64,000 bases of DNA, from the NCBI RefSeq assembly GCF_014201315.1, contig NZ_JACHDY010000001.1, positions 744,001-808,000 on the forward strand, written 5' to 3'. The DNA comes from Edaphobacter lichenicola (GTDB lineage: Bacteria > Acidobacteriota > Terriglobia > Terriglobales > Acidobacteriaceae). How positions within the stretch are numbered: the first letter of the stretch is position 1; every line of letters begins with the position of its first letter. The position numbers and the translations under genes were made by a program. The notes under the pieces were generated by a model. That model saw only the letters and a list, made by a program, of their open reading frames with translations, was not told the origin of the DNA and did no database searches. This document shows positions 1 through 8,937 of the stretch, one piece after another.

Positions 1-1071
1 CACCAGCGGGCGGAAGGTAGGCTTTCCTCTGATCGCTCCACTCGACTCATCTGGATTGTCCTGGATGAACTCTCTTATCGACAAGTCTACGAACATCCTT
101 ACCAAGGCCTAAAGTTGCCTGCCTTTACGGAACTCGCGAGTACGGCGACAGTTTTCACCCACGTTGTACCTAGCGGTCTGTATACCGAGCAGGTCCTCCC
201 GTCTCTGATGACAGGACGACAATACGATGACGTGCGTACCTCTGTTGCGGGTTGGCCTCTTGAGGTGCATGACCGATCCTCGAGAACCTGGGGGACCCTG
301 GACCCTCACAAGACGATCTTTCAGGATGCGCTCGATGCAGGCTACAGCACGGCGATCGCGGGTTGGTATAACCCGTATTGCCGCATTCTGCCAGAGGTTC
401 TTGACAGCTGCTTCTGGACAAACCATATAGATTTGCCCGGCGCTATGTATCCAGCGCAAAGCATCGGTTGGAACAGTTACCAGCCAATAGTGCGTCATTT
501 TGTAAATCTGGCGAGGATGGCACGTCTACTAGCGCCTCAGGAGGCCACTTCCACCGAGGTTAGCTTCCACCAGCAGGACTACCAGGAGCTTATAGCAGCG
601 GGCGACATACTGCTCAGAGAACCCTCGGCCAACTTCGTTTTGTTGCACATGCCGATCCCGCATCCAGGTGGGATCTACAACCGGCACACCGGTAGCTTTG
701 CGGTATCTCATCCAACTTACATCGACAACCTTGCCCTCTGCGATGTCTACCTGGCGCATGTTCGGCATGAGTTAGAAGAGAACGGAACGTGGAATAATTC
801 CGCTTTGGTGATTATGGGAGATCACTCGTGGCGAGTTCATATGGGCTGGGGGAAGAGCCGGGAATGGACAGAAGAGGAGCGTATTGCTTCGGACAATGTC
901 ACATTTGACGATAGACCTGCCTACATTGTGAAGCTTCCTGGGCAGACAACGCCTGCACACATTGACGAGCCGTTTGAATCGATAAGAACGCGTGAGCTCT
1001 TCGACAAGCTGTTGACGGGGCAGATCGAAACACCGGAGCAGCTAAGCGCGTGGGCGATGCGGAGGCCATAA
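1..1071 (+). CDS. Sulfatase-like / alkaline-phosphatase-superfamily hydrolase (5' end outside window)
   Basis: The reading frame is open from the first base, so the true start lies upstream; 356 codons are visible. The visible N-terminal part reads RLIWIVLDELSY, the metal-binding Asp strand that opens the alkaline-phosphatase/sulfatase fold, followed by VLPSLMTG, the nucleophile region of the phosphoglycerol-transferase/arylsulfatase-type branch, and MGDHSW (D274, H275 of the visible part) as the second metal-site motif. Such proteins cleave or transfer sulfate or phospho-headgroups, usually at the cell envelope. Any N-terminal membrane segments would be outside the window. It converges on the ATP-grasp gene across 77 bases. 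Substrate unknown. Confidence 0.8.
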   Translation, partial: HQRAEGRLSSDRSTRLIWIVLDELSYRQVYEHPYQGLKLPAFTELASTATVFTHVVPSGLYTEQVLPSLMTGRQYDDVRTSVAGWPLEVHDRSSRTWGTLDPHKTIFQDALDAGYSTAIAGWYNPYCRILPEVLDSCFWTNHIDLPGAMYPAQSIGWNSYQPIVRHFVNLARMARLLAPQEATSTEVSFHQQDYQELIAAGDILLREPSANFVLLHMPIPHPGGIYNRHTGSFAVSHPTYIDNLALCDVYLAHVRHELEENGTWNNSALVIMGDHSWRVHMGWGKSREWTEEERIASDNVTFDDRPAYIVKLPGQTTPAHIDEPFESIRTRELFDKLLTGQIETPEQLSAWAMRRP

Positions 1072-1148
1072 TACGGGCTCATCTGGAGTGCGTCCCTTCT
1101 CGAATCTACTTTTTGCGGAGACGTTCCGAGGGGGATTCGCGCTAAGGC

Positions 1149-2360
1149 TTACGCTGTTGGTTTATCTGGAGGGGGCACGACGGCGCAGAAGTCCTCGAGG
1201 AAGCGGTTGGTGTATTGGCCGATGAGATCTTCGATGCGTTCGGCAGAGTCGGCGCGGAGGATGAGACCGGCGTGATGATGACGATTGAGACGGTGAACGA
1301 TCTCGGGCGCATCGTAGCTGCTGGTGTCGGGATGATCCTGCCGCGCGAGGCAGATAACGCTGCCCGCGTATTGGTTGTTTAGATTCGGCAGCGTGTACTC
1401 CATTTTGAGGAGTGTGGCTACTTCTATTCTGGCCCACTCGACCCAGGGATTGATGCCTGAGGCGAACTGGACGACATCGGCAATGTGGGCGCCACCGACG
1501 CGAGCTGCGGTTTCGAGGAAGTAGAAGCTGCCGTCGGCTTGCGATTTGATGAACTCGGTGTGGGTGACGCCGGAGACGAGGCCGAGGGATTCGATCACCT
1601 GTTTATGAATTGTGCTCAGAGCGACGGCGTCGTTCGATTCCCTGTCGATGGCTCGTGTGCTGAAGATGCCTCCCTGATGCATCGTCTGCATGGGCGGCTT
1701 GCCGTACTTGTAAGGTGCGCCGAAGAGTATATTGCCGTTCCAGGTGACGCCTTCCATGTGAAAGATCTCGCCGGGGACGAAGCGCTCAAGGACGTAGTGC
1801 GACTGAAGGTCGGCTAGTTCGTCGAGAACGGGCCATAGGGCGTCTGGGGACTCGATCTTGCGGATGCCGATGGCGGAGGCGTTGGTGCGGGGTTTTAGCA
1901 GCCATGGTCCGGGGACGTTATGGAGGAACGTGCGGAGATCGTCGTGGTTGAAGACTCCGGTGAACTCGGGGACGGGGACTCCTTTTTGTTTGGCGCTTAC
2001 GCGCATGGCGAGCTTGTCGCGGAAGTTTCGGGTGAGTGATTCGCCCATTCCGGAGAGGCGCATATGTTCGCGGAGCAGGGCGGCTACTTCGAGGTCAAAC
2101 TCGTCTAACGCGACGATGCGGTCGATGGGGTTGGTGCGTGCGAGATAGGTGACTGTGTTTAAGACCTGGTCGGGGGTGAGCTTCTCCGGCATGGTGACGA
2201 GTTTGGTGAGGGACGCGCGGGGCCAGTCGGCGTGCTCGAGTTTTTCGACGGTGAGCAGGAGAACGCTGGCGCCGAGACGTGCGGCCTCTTTGAGAAAAGG
2301 CTGGCCTTTTTCGTAGGTGCTGATGCAGAGAATCGTGGGCATTCGTTGCGTCTCAGTCAC
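1149..2360 (-). CDS. ATP-grasp domain protein
   Basis: 403 residues with the ATP-grasp layout: an N-terminal Rossmann-like part (residues 1-110), a central ATP-binding segment with K156 in PWLLKPRTNASAIG and YVLERFVPGE near 189-198, and the metal-binding strand FLETAARVGG (about 281-290). These enzymes join a carboxylate to an amine or thiol with ATP; the acceptor cannot be told from sequence. A GTG start is chosen because AGGGAG lies five bases upstream; an in-frame ATG at 2342 is the alternative. The neighbouring heptose genes suggest a cell-surface or cofactor role, but that is inference. No trailing transporter or peptide gene explains the substrate. Confidence 0.85.
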   Translation of the reverse strand: MTETQRMPTILCISTYEKGQPFLKEAARLGASVLLLTVEKLEHADWPRASLTKLVTMPEKLTPDQVLNTVTYLARTNPIDRIVALDEFDLEVAALLREHMRLSGMGESLTRNFRDKLAMRVSAKQKGVPVPEFTGVFNHDDLRTFLHNVPGPWLLKPRTNASAIGIRKIESPDALWPVLDELADLQSHYVLERFVPGEIFHMEGVTWNGNILFGAPYKYGKPPMQTMHQGGIFSTRAIDRESNDAVALSTIHKQVIESLGLVSGVTHTEFIKSQADGSFYFLETAARVGGAHIADVVQFASGINPWVEWARIEVATLLKMEYTLPNLNNQYAGSVICLARQDHPDTSSYDAPEIVHRLNRHHHAGLILRADSAERIEDLIGQYTNRFLEDFCAVVPPPDKPTA

Positions 2361-2449
2361 ACTGGCTCCCTGTAGTTAAGAACAGATTGGCTACCACTCC
2401 AAGATTTCAGGCTTGGTTAGAGTACACCTGTTTTTGCGAAGGAACAGAA

Positions 2450-3433
2450 CTACGATGACGCGGGCTCCTCGGCGAAGGTTTGTTTTACGCCGTCCTCAAG
2501 CGTGGTGAAGGGCGCGGTGTATCCGGCGGCGCGGAGACCTGAGATGTCGGCCTGGGTGTAGTGCTGGTAGCGGTTCTTCAGGTCACCCGGGAATGGGATG
2601 TATTCGATGTTGCCCTGGCCGTGAACCCGCATGAGCGCCTGGGCGACGGCCTTGAAGGTGCGGGCTTCGCCGGTGCCAGCGTTGACGACGGCGTGGATGG
2701 ACTTTTTGGGACTTTCGGGGAGGAGGCCGGCGAAGAACATGTTGATGCGGGCGAGGTCTTTGACGAAGACGAAGTCGCGGCGCTGTTCGCCGTCGGCGTA
2801 GCCGCCTGAGCCCTCGAACATGCGGATGGCGCCGGTGTCTTTGAGCTGGCGGGTGAAGTGGTGGATGACGCTGGCCATGCGGCCTTTGTGCTGTTCGCGC
2901 GGGCCGTAGACGTTGAAGTAGCGGAGGCCGACGACGGTGCACTTCATATCGTGAAGATGGCGGCGGACGTAGTTGTCGAAGACGAGCTTCGAGTAGCCGT
3001 AGACGTTGAGTGGGCGCTCGTTGGCGGGGAGTTCGGTGAAGTTGGTGCTGGCTCCGTAGACAGCGGCGGTTGAGGCGTAGACCAGGGGAATCCTACGGTC
3101 GAGTACAAAGTGCAACAACTCTTTGGAGTAGGTGAAGTTGTTGTCCATCATGTAGCGGCCGTCGTCTTCAAGGGTGTTCGAACAGGCGCCCTGATGGAGG
3201 ATGGCGCGGATTCTGGTGTTCTCAAAGTCGCCGGCTTTGAGTGCGGCGCGGAACTCGCGCTTGTCCATGTAATCGGCATATTCGGCTCCGGCGAGGTTGA
3301 GGAACTTCGGGCCGGTGAGGTTGGGGGCGGGAGCGAAGTTGTCCACCAGCAGGATGTTGCGTTCGCCTGCGCGGTTGAGCTGGTGGATGAGGTTGCTGCC
3401 GATGAAGCCTGCTCCGCCGGTGACGATGATCAC
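2450..3433 (-). CDS. hldD: ADP-L-glycero-D-manno-heptose 6-epimerase
   Basis: A short-chain dehydrogenase-type NAD(P)-dependent sugar epimerase of 327 residues, the usual HldD/RfaD length. The N-terminus has GGAGFIGSN (nucleotide-binding glycine motif), followed by STAAVYG and the catalytic YGYSK motif. It inverts C6 of ADP-D-glycero-D-manno-heptose to give the precursor for the LPS inner core. Its GTG start overlaps the TGA stop of hldE by four bases (GTGA), so the two are translationally coupled. That partnership is the strongest argument for HldD rather than a generic epimerase. Upstream in the same operon is a GT9 heptosyltransferase-like gene. Confidence 0.93.
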   Translation of the reverse strand: MIIVTGGAGFIGSNLIHQLNRAGERNILLVDNFAPAPNLTGPKFLNLAGAEYADYMDKREFRAALKAGDFENTRIRAILHQGACSNTLEDDGRYMMDNNFTYSKELLHFVLDRRIPLVYASTAAVYGASTNFTELPANERPLNVYGYSKLVFDNYVRRHLHDMKCTVVGLRYFNVYGPREQHKGRMASVIHHFTRQLKDTGAIRMFEGSGGYADGEQRRDFVFVKDLARINMFFAGLLPESPKKSIHAVVNAGTGEARTFKAVAQALMRVHGQGNIEYIPFPGDLKNRYQHYTQADISGLRAAGYTAPFTTLEDGVKQTFAEEPASS

Positions 3434-4938
3434 TTCTTAATCTCCTCGCTCGGGGTTGGATTTGCCGTGAGCTTTTTTACGAGGTTGGTGGTCGAGAAGC
3501 CTTCTACGGTGGGGACGATCTCGACTCGTCCTCCGTAGGCGATCACATCTTCGTGACCGACCACGGTTTCGATGGTGTAGTCGCCGCCTTTGACCAGTAC
3601 GTTGGGCCGCAGTGTGCGGATGAGTTCGAGGGGTGTGTCTTCTTCGAAGAGAACCACGGCGTCTACTGCGGCGAGAGCAGCCATGACGCGGGCGCGTTCT
3701 CGTTCCGAGACGATGGGGCGGGTTGGGCCTTTGAGGCGGCAGACCGAGGCGTCCGCGTTGAGGCCCAGGACGAGCTTGGAACCAAAGCGGCGGCAATCTT
3801 CGAGCAGGGTGATGTGGCCGACGTGGAGGAGGTCGAAGCAGCCGTTGGTGAAGACGATGGTCTCGCCGGAGGAGCGCCACTCGGCTACGCGGAGTTTGAG
3901 GCGGTCGAGGTCGAGGATCTTTTCACCGGCGGTGAGCCCGGAGCTGGGAGTGAGGGCCGCGACGAGCTCGTGCGCTGCGATGGGTACGGTGCCTACCTTA
4001 CTGACTACGATTCCTGCGGCGAGGTTGGCGAGGTCGACTGCGGTTTCGATTTGTAAGCCGCCTGCGACTCCAGCAGCGAGGGTTGCGATGACGGTATCGC
4101 CTGCTCCTGAGACATCGAAGACCTCGCGGGCGCGTGCGGGTGAGTGATAGATGCCTGGGTTGCCTTCTGATGGTGGCCTGAGGACTGTGATTCCCTTCTC
4201 GCTCATGGTGACGGTGAGGAATTTGAAGTCGTGTTCTGTGACCAGGGCCTGGGCTGCGGCGAGGAGTTCGTCGGTGTGGTGAGAGGGGATGCCGGTGGCT
4301 GCGGAGAGTTCGCCTAGATTGGGACAGACGGTGGTCGCGCCAGAGTATTTGCTAAAGTCGGGGGTTTTGGGGTCGGCGAAGACGGGGATGCCTGCGTTGC
4401 GTGCGGCACGGATGACGGACTCGCAAAGAGAACGGGTGAGGGCCCCTTTGGCGTAGTCGGAGAGGATGACGGCGTGGACCTTTGCGACGAGCTCGGTGGC
4501 GCGCTCCTGAAGGCGTTGCGCTTCGATCGCTGGGACCGGGTCTCGGCTCTCGATGTCTAGGCGGAGAAGCTGCTGCATGCGGCCGACGATCCGGGTCTTC
4601 GAGATGGTGGGGAGCGAGCTTGAGACGACTCCGGCGGTGTTGATGCTGGCGCGTTCGAGGATAGCTGCTAGTTCTGCCTGCTCGGAGTCACTGCCCCAGA
4701 GGCCCGCGAGGAAGGTCTGACAGCCGAGGCCGGCGAGGTTCATGGCTACGTTGGCCGCTCCGCCTGCGCGCTCGTAACGCTGGGCGTGGCGGATGACTGG
4801 GACCGGGGCCTCGGGGGAGATGCGCTCGACCTCGCCGTGGATGTAGCGGTCGAGCATGATGTCGCCAATGACGAGCACTTTGAGTTGACTGAAGCCGCCC
4901 TCAAGCAGGTTCAGGATCGAATGAAGTTCGGGCAGCAT
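3430..4938 (-). CDS. hldE: Bifunctional heptose 7-phosphate kinase / heptose 1-phosphate adenylyltransferase
   Basis: 502 residues in two domains. The N-terminal ribokinase-like part (about 1-330) has the early GDIMLDRY motif, GGAANVAMNLAGLG and the DVSGAGDT catalytic loop. The C-terminal nucleotidyltransferase part (about 355-490) has FTNGCFDLLHVGH and the downstream VKGGDY motif. It phosphorylates D-glycero-beta-D-manno-heptose 7-phosphate at C1 and, after dephosphorylation by GmhB (not in the window), adenylylates it. The fused form is typical of proteobacteria and other diderms. The start is ATG. It follows the GT9 gene by 60 bases and overlaps hldD, forming one LPS-core operon. Confidence 0.95.
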   Translation of the reverse strand: MLPELHSILNLLEGGFSQLKVLVIGDIMLDRYIHGEVERISPEAPVPVIRHAQRYERAGGAANVAMNLAGLGCQTFLAGLWGSDSEQAELAAILERASINTAGVVSSSLPTISKTRIVGRMQQLLRLDIESRDPVPAIEAQRLQERATELVAKVHAVILSDYAKGALTRSLCESVIRAARNAGIPVFADPKTPDFSKYSGATTVCPNLGELSAATGIPSHHTDELLAAAQALVTEHDFKFLTVTMSEKGITVLRPPSEGNPGIYHSPARAREVFDVSGAGDTVIATLAAGVAGGLQIETAVDLANLAAGIVVSKVGTVPIAAHELVAALTPSSGLTAGEKILDLDRLKLRVAEWRSSGETIVFTNGCFDLLHVGHITLLEDCRRFGSKLVLGLNADASVCRLKGPTRPIVSERERARVMAALAAVDAVVLFEEDTPLELIRTLRPNVLVKGGDYTIETVVGHEDVIAYGGRVEIVPTVEGFSTTNLVKKLTANPTPSEEIKK

Positions 4939-4998
4939 GAACGAAAAAGATCTCCCGCGAACATCATCGCATCTTTGAGCGAAGGTGAGTGTTCTCGG

Positions 4999-6066
4999 CT
5001 AATCGAGGATGGCGCGAACCTCGGTGATCACCTCGTCGACCGTGATGGAGGTGAGGCACTTCTTTCTTTCGACGATGCAGGTTTCGAGGCCGCAGCCCCA
5101 GCAGTCGGTCTGGTGGTAGACGACGCGATGCTGCTTGCCGTAGGGGAACCAGACGCGAGGCTTGTTGCGGGCGGCAAAGATGGCGACGCACGGGGTTTGA
5201 ACGGCTGCGGCGAGGTGCATGGGGCCGCTGTCGTGACCGATGAACATTTGAGACTGGGCGAAGACGGCGGCGCTCTCGCGCGGAGTAAGGATGCCGCAGA
5301 GATTGATGACGGGTTTCGAGGAGTTTTGCTTCCAGCCGTCGGCTGCGAAGTTACTGGCTTCGGCCTCTTCGAGGGCTCCGCAGAGGGCCAGAGCGTGGTC
5401 GGTGTAGAGGGCAGCAAGGTGTTGCAGGAGTGCACGCCAGTTTTCCCGGCCCCAGTCCTTCGATTGAACTTTGGTTCCTACGCTGACCGCTATGACGGGC
5501 AGGGCTGCGGCAGGGGCGAGAGCTTGTTTGGCGCGGGCGTGCTCGTCGGAGGTGAGGCGGAGGTCCCAGCTTGCGGCGTTGTCGAGTTGAGCGTCTCCCA
5601 ACTCGGCGAGATTGCGGGTGAGGCGCGCTCCCTCTGGTTCGAGAGCCTGGGTGAGTTTCTCCCAGCGGTTCTGCTGCATGTCGTCGGTGAGGGGGACGCC
5701 GATGAGTCGCTTTATTCCGCAGAGACGGAAGAACTTTTCGTCGCGGCGCGCTGACTCTACTCCGCGGGCGGATCCCATATAGACCAAAACTTCCGGGCGC
5801 CAGAGGAGGAGCTGCCACCAGAGAGAGATTAGCTCGCGTGGGCTGCGCATACCGACGACGTAGCGAAAGTAGCCGTGGACGAGGCCGCTGTTTTCTAGGA
5901 TGGCGGCGGCGGGCGGGGCTTTGACATTGACGGGGAAGTTGGTGAGGATGCGGCGTTCGGCCTGCGGGAAGGCGCGGGCTACGAGGTGCAGGGCGGGGAG
6001 TGCGATGAGGGTGTCGCCGAGGCTGCCGAGGCGGTAGATCAGGACCCGTTTTGGGGAGGTTGCCAT
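4999..6066 (-). CDS. Glycosyltransferase family 9 (heptosyltransferase-like)
   Basis: 355 residues with the GT9 signatures: an N-terminal RLGSLGDTLIALPAL motif and the C-terminal donor-binding GHDSGPMHLAAAV segment. GT9 enzymes (WaaC, WaaF, WaaQ) add heptose from ADP-heptose to the LPS inner core on the cytoplasmic face of the inner membrane. Being first in an operon with hldE and hldD supports heptose as donor. A cysteine cluster near the C-terminus (CWGCGLETC), shortly before ERKKC, is notable and recurs in some GT9 proteins; its purpose is not known to me. Which position it glycosylates cannot be decided. Confidence 0.88.
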   Translation of the reverse strand: MATSPKRVLIYRLGSLGDTLIALPALHLVARAFPQAERRILTNFPVNVKAPPAAAILENSGLVHGYFRYVVGMRSPRELISLWWQLLLWRPEVLVYMGSARGVESARRDEKFFRLCGIKRLIGVPLTDDMQQNRWEKLTQALEPEGARLTRNLAELGDAQLDNAASWDLRLTSDEHARAKQALAPAAALPVIAVSVGTKVQSKDWGRENWRALLQHLAALYTDHALALCGALEEAEASNFAADGWKQNSSKPVINLCGILTPRESAAVFAQSQMFIGHDSGPMHLAAAVQTPCVAIFAARNKPRVWFPYGKQHRVVYHQTDCWGCGLETCIVERKKCLTSITVDEVITEVRAILD

Positions 6067-6156
6067 TGTCTCTGTCTAGTCTGCTTGGTTCCGGGAGTTA
6101 CCGCAAATAGGACGAAAGGGGCAGGAGGAGCCTGTTAGCCTGATCGGGCTAGGAAT

Positions 6157-7464
6157 GTGGGGGCGAGGTACGTGGGTTTGAACGAAGCGAATCACTTGAT
6201 TTTTGTCTCGATCGCTACGTATCGCGATCCGCAGCTGGTTCCTACGATGGAAGACTGCATCGCGAAGGCTCGCCAGCCTGAACGGCTGCGCTTTGGGATT
6301 TGTTGGCAACACGATCCCAAAAAAGATACGCTTCCCTTTCGCAATGACGACTGCTTCAGAATACTTGCTGTTGACTGGCGGGAGAGTAAGGGGGCCTGCT
6401 GGGCGCGCTCCGAGGTGATGAAGCTGTGGCGGGGCGAGGACTGGTTTTTGCAGGTGGACTCGCACTGCCGGTTTGCTTGGGATTGGGATGCGAAGCTGCT
6501 CGACGAGATGGGGCAGACAGGGAGCGCTAAGCCGATCTTGAGCACGTATGCCTCGCCGTTTACGCCTGGTGGCGACGAGGTGTTGGTGGATGGGCCGCTG
6601 CAGATGGTCTTTCAGGGATTCACCGAGGATGGTATTCCGCATATGAAGCCTCTAGCGATAGCGGATTGGCAGAACCTGACGAAGCCGCGACGGGCGCGAT
6701 TTCTTTCGGCGGGATTTATGTTTGCGCAGGGCACTTTTGTGGAAGAGATTGGATACGATCCTGAGTTGTATTTTCTGGGGGAGGAGACGGCGATGACGCT
6801 GCGCGCCTTCACCAGCGGATATGACCTGTTTCATCCGCAGGAGACGATCGTCTGGCATGACTACGGCAGGTCGACCGCGCCTAAGCACTGGGGCGATCAC
6901 ACTGAGCATACTGAGGACAAGGCCGGTCTCGTGTGGCATGAACTGGACTTGCGCAGCAAGGAGAAGGTTCTACGGCTGCTTGCGGGACAGCCTGTGGAGA
7001 GCTATGGATTGGGATCGGCGCGGAGCCTTGAGGAGTATGAGGCTTATGCGGGACTTTCGTTCAACCTGCGAAAGGCTCAGGATTACACGGTGCGGGGTGG
7101 GGAGCCACCGAATCCCGAGGCTGCTGCCGACTGGGCCGGACAGATATTTCCGTGGATGGTGCGGATCACGTTTGATCGCGCGGCACTGCCTGCTGCTGCG
7201 CTCGACGATCCCGAGTTCTGGTATGTCGGGGTGAAGGATGAGAGCGGCGCTGAGATCTATCGTCAAGATATTCCGCAGTCACAGCTTGCCAAGCTTCCGA
7301 GCGGCGAATCGAAGATCGTTCTGGTTTGCGAGTTCGAGTCTGGGGCGATTCCGGCGGCTTGGACGGTGTGGCCGGTGAGCCGTTCGCTGGGATGGCTGAA
7401 CAGGATTGAAGGCACCCTGGGCGATGAGGATTATGCGATCGTCCTCGAAGACGACACTGAATAA
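6157..7464 (+). CDS. GlcNAc-transferase-like glycosyltransferase (GT60-type fold)
   Basis: 435 residues. The opening IFVSIATYRDPQL, then ICWQHDP, the block ACWARSEVMKLW and the QVDSHCRF motif match the family named glycosyltransferase (GlcNAc), related to eukaryotic Skp1 and mucin-type GlcNAc transferases. Bacterial members occur in LPS and exopolysaccharide loci. DSH takes the place of the DXD metal/nucleotide motif. After about residue 290 a C-terminal region of unclear function follows. The GTG start is uncertain: a TTG at 6178, nine bases after GAGG, would give a slightly shorter protein. It is divergent from the heptose operon and followed by the DUF4254 gene, so a surface-glycan role is likely. 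Confidence 0.8.
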   Translation: MGARYVGLNEANHLIFVSIATYRDPQLVPTMEDCIAKARQPERLRFGICWQHDPKKDTLPFRNDDCFRILAVDWRESKGACWARSEVMKLWRGEDWFLQVDSHCRFAWDWDAKLLDEMGQTGSAKPILSTYASPFTPGGDEVLVDGPLQMVFQGFTEDGIPHMKPLAIADWQNLTKPRRARFLSAGFMFAQGTFVEEIGYDPELYFLGEETAMTLRAFTSGYDLFHPQETIVWHDYGRSTAPKHWGDHTEHTEDKAGLVWHELDLRSKEKVLRLLAGQPVESYGLGSARSLEEYEAYAGLSFNLRKAQDYTVRGGEPPNPEAAADWAGQIFPWMVRITFDRAALPAAALDDPEFWYVGVKDESGAEIYRQDIPQSQLAKLPSGESKIVLVCEFESGAIPAAWTVWPVSRSLGWLNRIEGTLGDEDYAIVLEDDTE

Positions 7465-7551
7465 ACTTCTGGCTTAAGCTGTTGCAGTGCCTTCGAGTGG
7501 TTACGACCCTGACCGCTACTACTGGTAAAGTCTTTGGTTGGGAGGAGGCCT

Positions 7552-8139
7552 ATGCTCGATGCACTTTTGATAATCCGGATGCAGGACGAGATGACAGCGG
7601 CCCTGCATGAGACTGAGAACGAGGTGGCGTTCGAAACGGGAGCTGATGGCTTGATGGCGCTGGCGATGGCGCAGCACCGGGCTAACTTCGAGCTCTGGCA
7701 TGAGGAGGATAAGGCGCGGGTTCCTGGGGTGCCTGATGCGGAGATCGTGCGGGTGAAGCATGCGATCGATGCGTTAAACCAGCGCCGGAACGATCTGGTA
7801 GAGAAGATGGATCTGTGGCTGATGGAGCGGCTGGAGCAGGATCCGGTGGCTCCCCTGCACTCGGAGACGCCGGGGCTGATGATTGATCGACTCTCCATTC
7901 TGGCGTTGAAGATTTACCACACGCGGGAGGAGGCGCACAGGGGGAGCGCGACCGAGGAGCATCGCTCGCGCAATGTGGGGCGGCTGGCGCTGCTGGTGGA
8001 GCAGCGCGAGGATCTGGCAGGCTGCCTGGATGTGCTGTGGAGCGAGGTGCTGGCGGGCAGGCGACGGTTTAAGCTCTATCGACAGATGAAGATGTATAAC
8101 GACCCTGAGTTGAACCCGGCGGTGTATGGGCGGGGATAA
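7552..8139 (+). CDS. DUF4254 domain protein
   Basis: 195 residues, predicted almost entirely helical, matching DUF4254 by the block PLHSETPGLMIDRLSILALK and the C-terminal RRFKLYRQMKMYNDP. The function is unknown; family members usually sit beside LPS or capsule glycosyltransferases, as here. The ATG at 7552 is chosen because GGAGGAGG lies at 7541-7548 directly upstream; a start at 7534 would put that site inside the gene. It lies 87 bases after the glycosyltransferase in the same direction and may be co-transcribed. Confidence 0.82.
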   Translation: MLDALLIIRMQDEMTAALHETENEVAFETGADGLMALAMAQHRANFELWHEEDKARVPGVPDAEIVRVKHAIDALNQRRNDLVEKMDLWLMERLEQDPVAPLHSETPGLMIDRLSILALKIYHTREEAHRGSATEEHRSRNVGRLALLVEQREDLAGCLDVLWSEVLAGRRRFKLYRQMKMYNDPELNPAVYGRG

Positions 8140-8205
8140 CCGTTGCAGTGTGATCGAGACTCGCACGATAGAGACGGGCTTCAGTTGCACTGCACTGAGG
8201 TGGGG

Positions 8206-8234
8206 TTGACCTTACGGCCAGGTCTGCGTATAAA
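8206..8234 (+). promoter_or_regulatory. Sigma70-type promoter
   Basis: TTGACC at 8206-8211 and TATAAA at 8229-8234 with a 17-base spacer: one mismatch in the -35 and one in the -10 (TATAAT consensus). Transcription would begin near 8241, about 70 bases before the TPR gene. This is the clearest core promoter seen in the window. Confidence 0.65.
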
Positions 8235-8311
8235 ACCGACACGAGAACAAACCAAATGAGCACCCGTTAGAATGGGAGAGCTCAGAAACGCCTTAGGCGA
8301 CAGGAATGACG

Positions 8312-8878
8312 ATGGCTCAGACAAAGACTGCAACTGTACCTACTGCAACAAAGCGTGCTCCACGCACACTCGCTGGAACCATTCCTCAGACAAACGACAA
8401 TGCGCGCGCGCAGTTGGTGGCTCACTATGAAGTTGCGCTGCGGCTGATGCAGGAGGGGAAGTACGACAAGGCGCACGCGGCGTTCGACAAGATGCTGGCC
8501 GCCGGGGCGGGCGAACTGAGCGACCGGGTCCGCATGTACTCGACGGCTTGCGCGCAGCAGATGACCAAGGGAAAGAATGCCTTTTCCAACTGCGAAGAAC
8601 AATATGACTACGCCATCTCTCTGCTGAACGACGGACACTACGAAGATGCGCGGGAGCACTTCCACCTGATCCTGAAGGAGAACGAGAAGGCGGATTATGC
8701 CTTCTACGGTCTGGCGGTGCTGGCGAGCATGACGGGGGACTCGCATCACTGCCTGGAGCATCTGACCGAGGCGATCCGACAGAATCCACGGAACAGAATC
8801 CAGGCGCGGGCAGACTCGGACTTTCAGGATATGGCCGACGATCCGCGCTTTACGGAGCTGCTGTATCCCGAAGCATAA
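8312..8878 (+). CDS. TPR repeat protein
   Basis: 188 residues. After a Thr/Ala/Lys-rich basic leader (about 1-30) come tetratricopeptide-like helices: one repeat around ALRLMQEGKYDKAHAAFDKM, a second around YAISLLNDGHYEDAREHF and a third around ADYAFYGLAVLASMTGD. TPRs are protein-binding scaffolds; no enzyme domain is present. There is no signal peptide, so it is probably cytoplasmic. AGGA at 8302-8305 abuts an upstream ATG at 8306 but is six bases from the ATG at 8312, so the latter is preferred. It is expressed from the promoter at 8206 and precedes yvcK by 59 bases. Confidence 0.8.
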   Translation: MAQTKTATVPTATKRAPRTLAGTIPQTNDNARAQLVAHYEVALRLMQEGKYDKAHAAFDKMLAAGAGELSDRVRMYSTACAQQMTKGKNAFSNCEEQYDYAISLLNDGHYEDAREHFHLILKENEKADYAFYGLAVLASMTGDSHHCLEHLTEAIRQNPRNRIQARADSDFQDMADDPRFTELLYPEA

Positions 8879-8937
8879 CTACGAACTTGCTCCAGGTCTA
8901 CTGCGCTTCGTTTAGGCTGGTGTAGGAGAACCTGCGC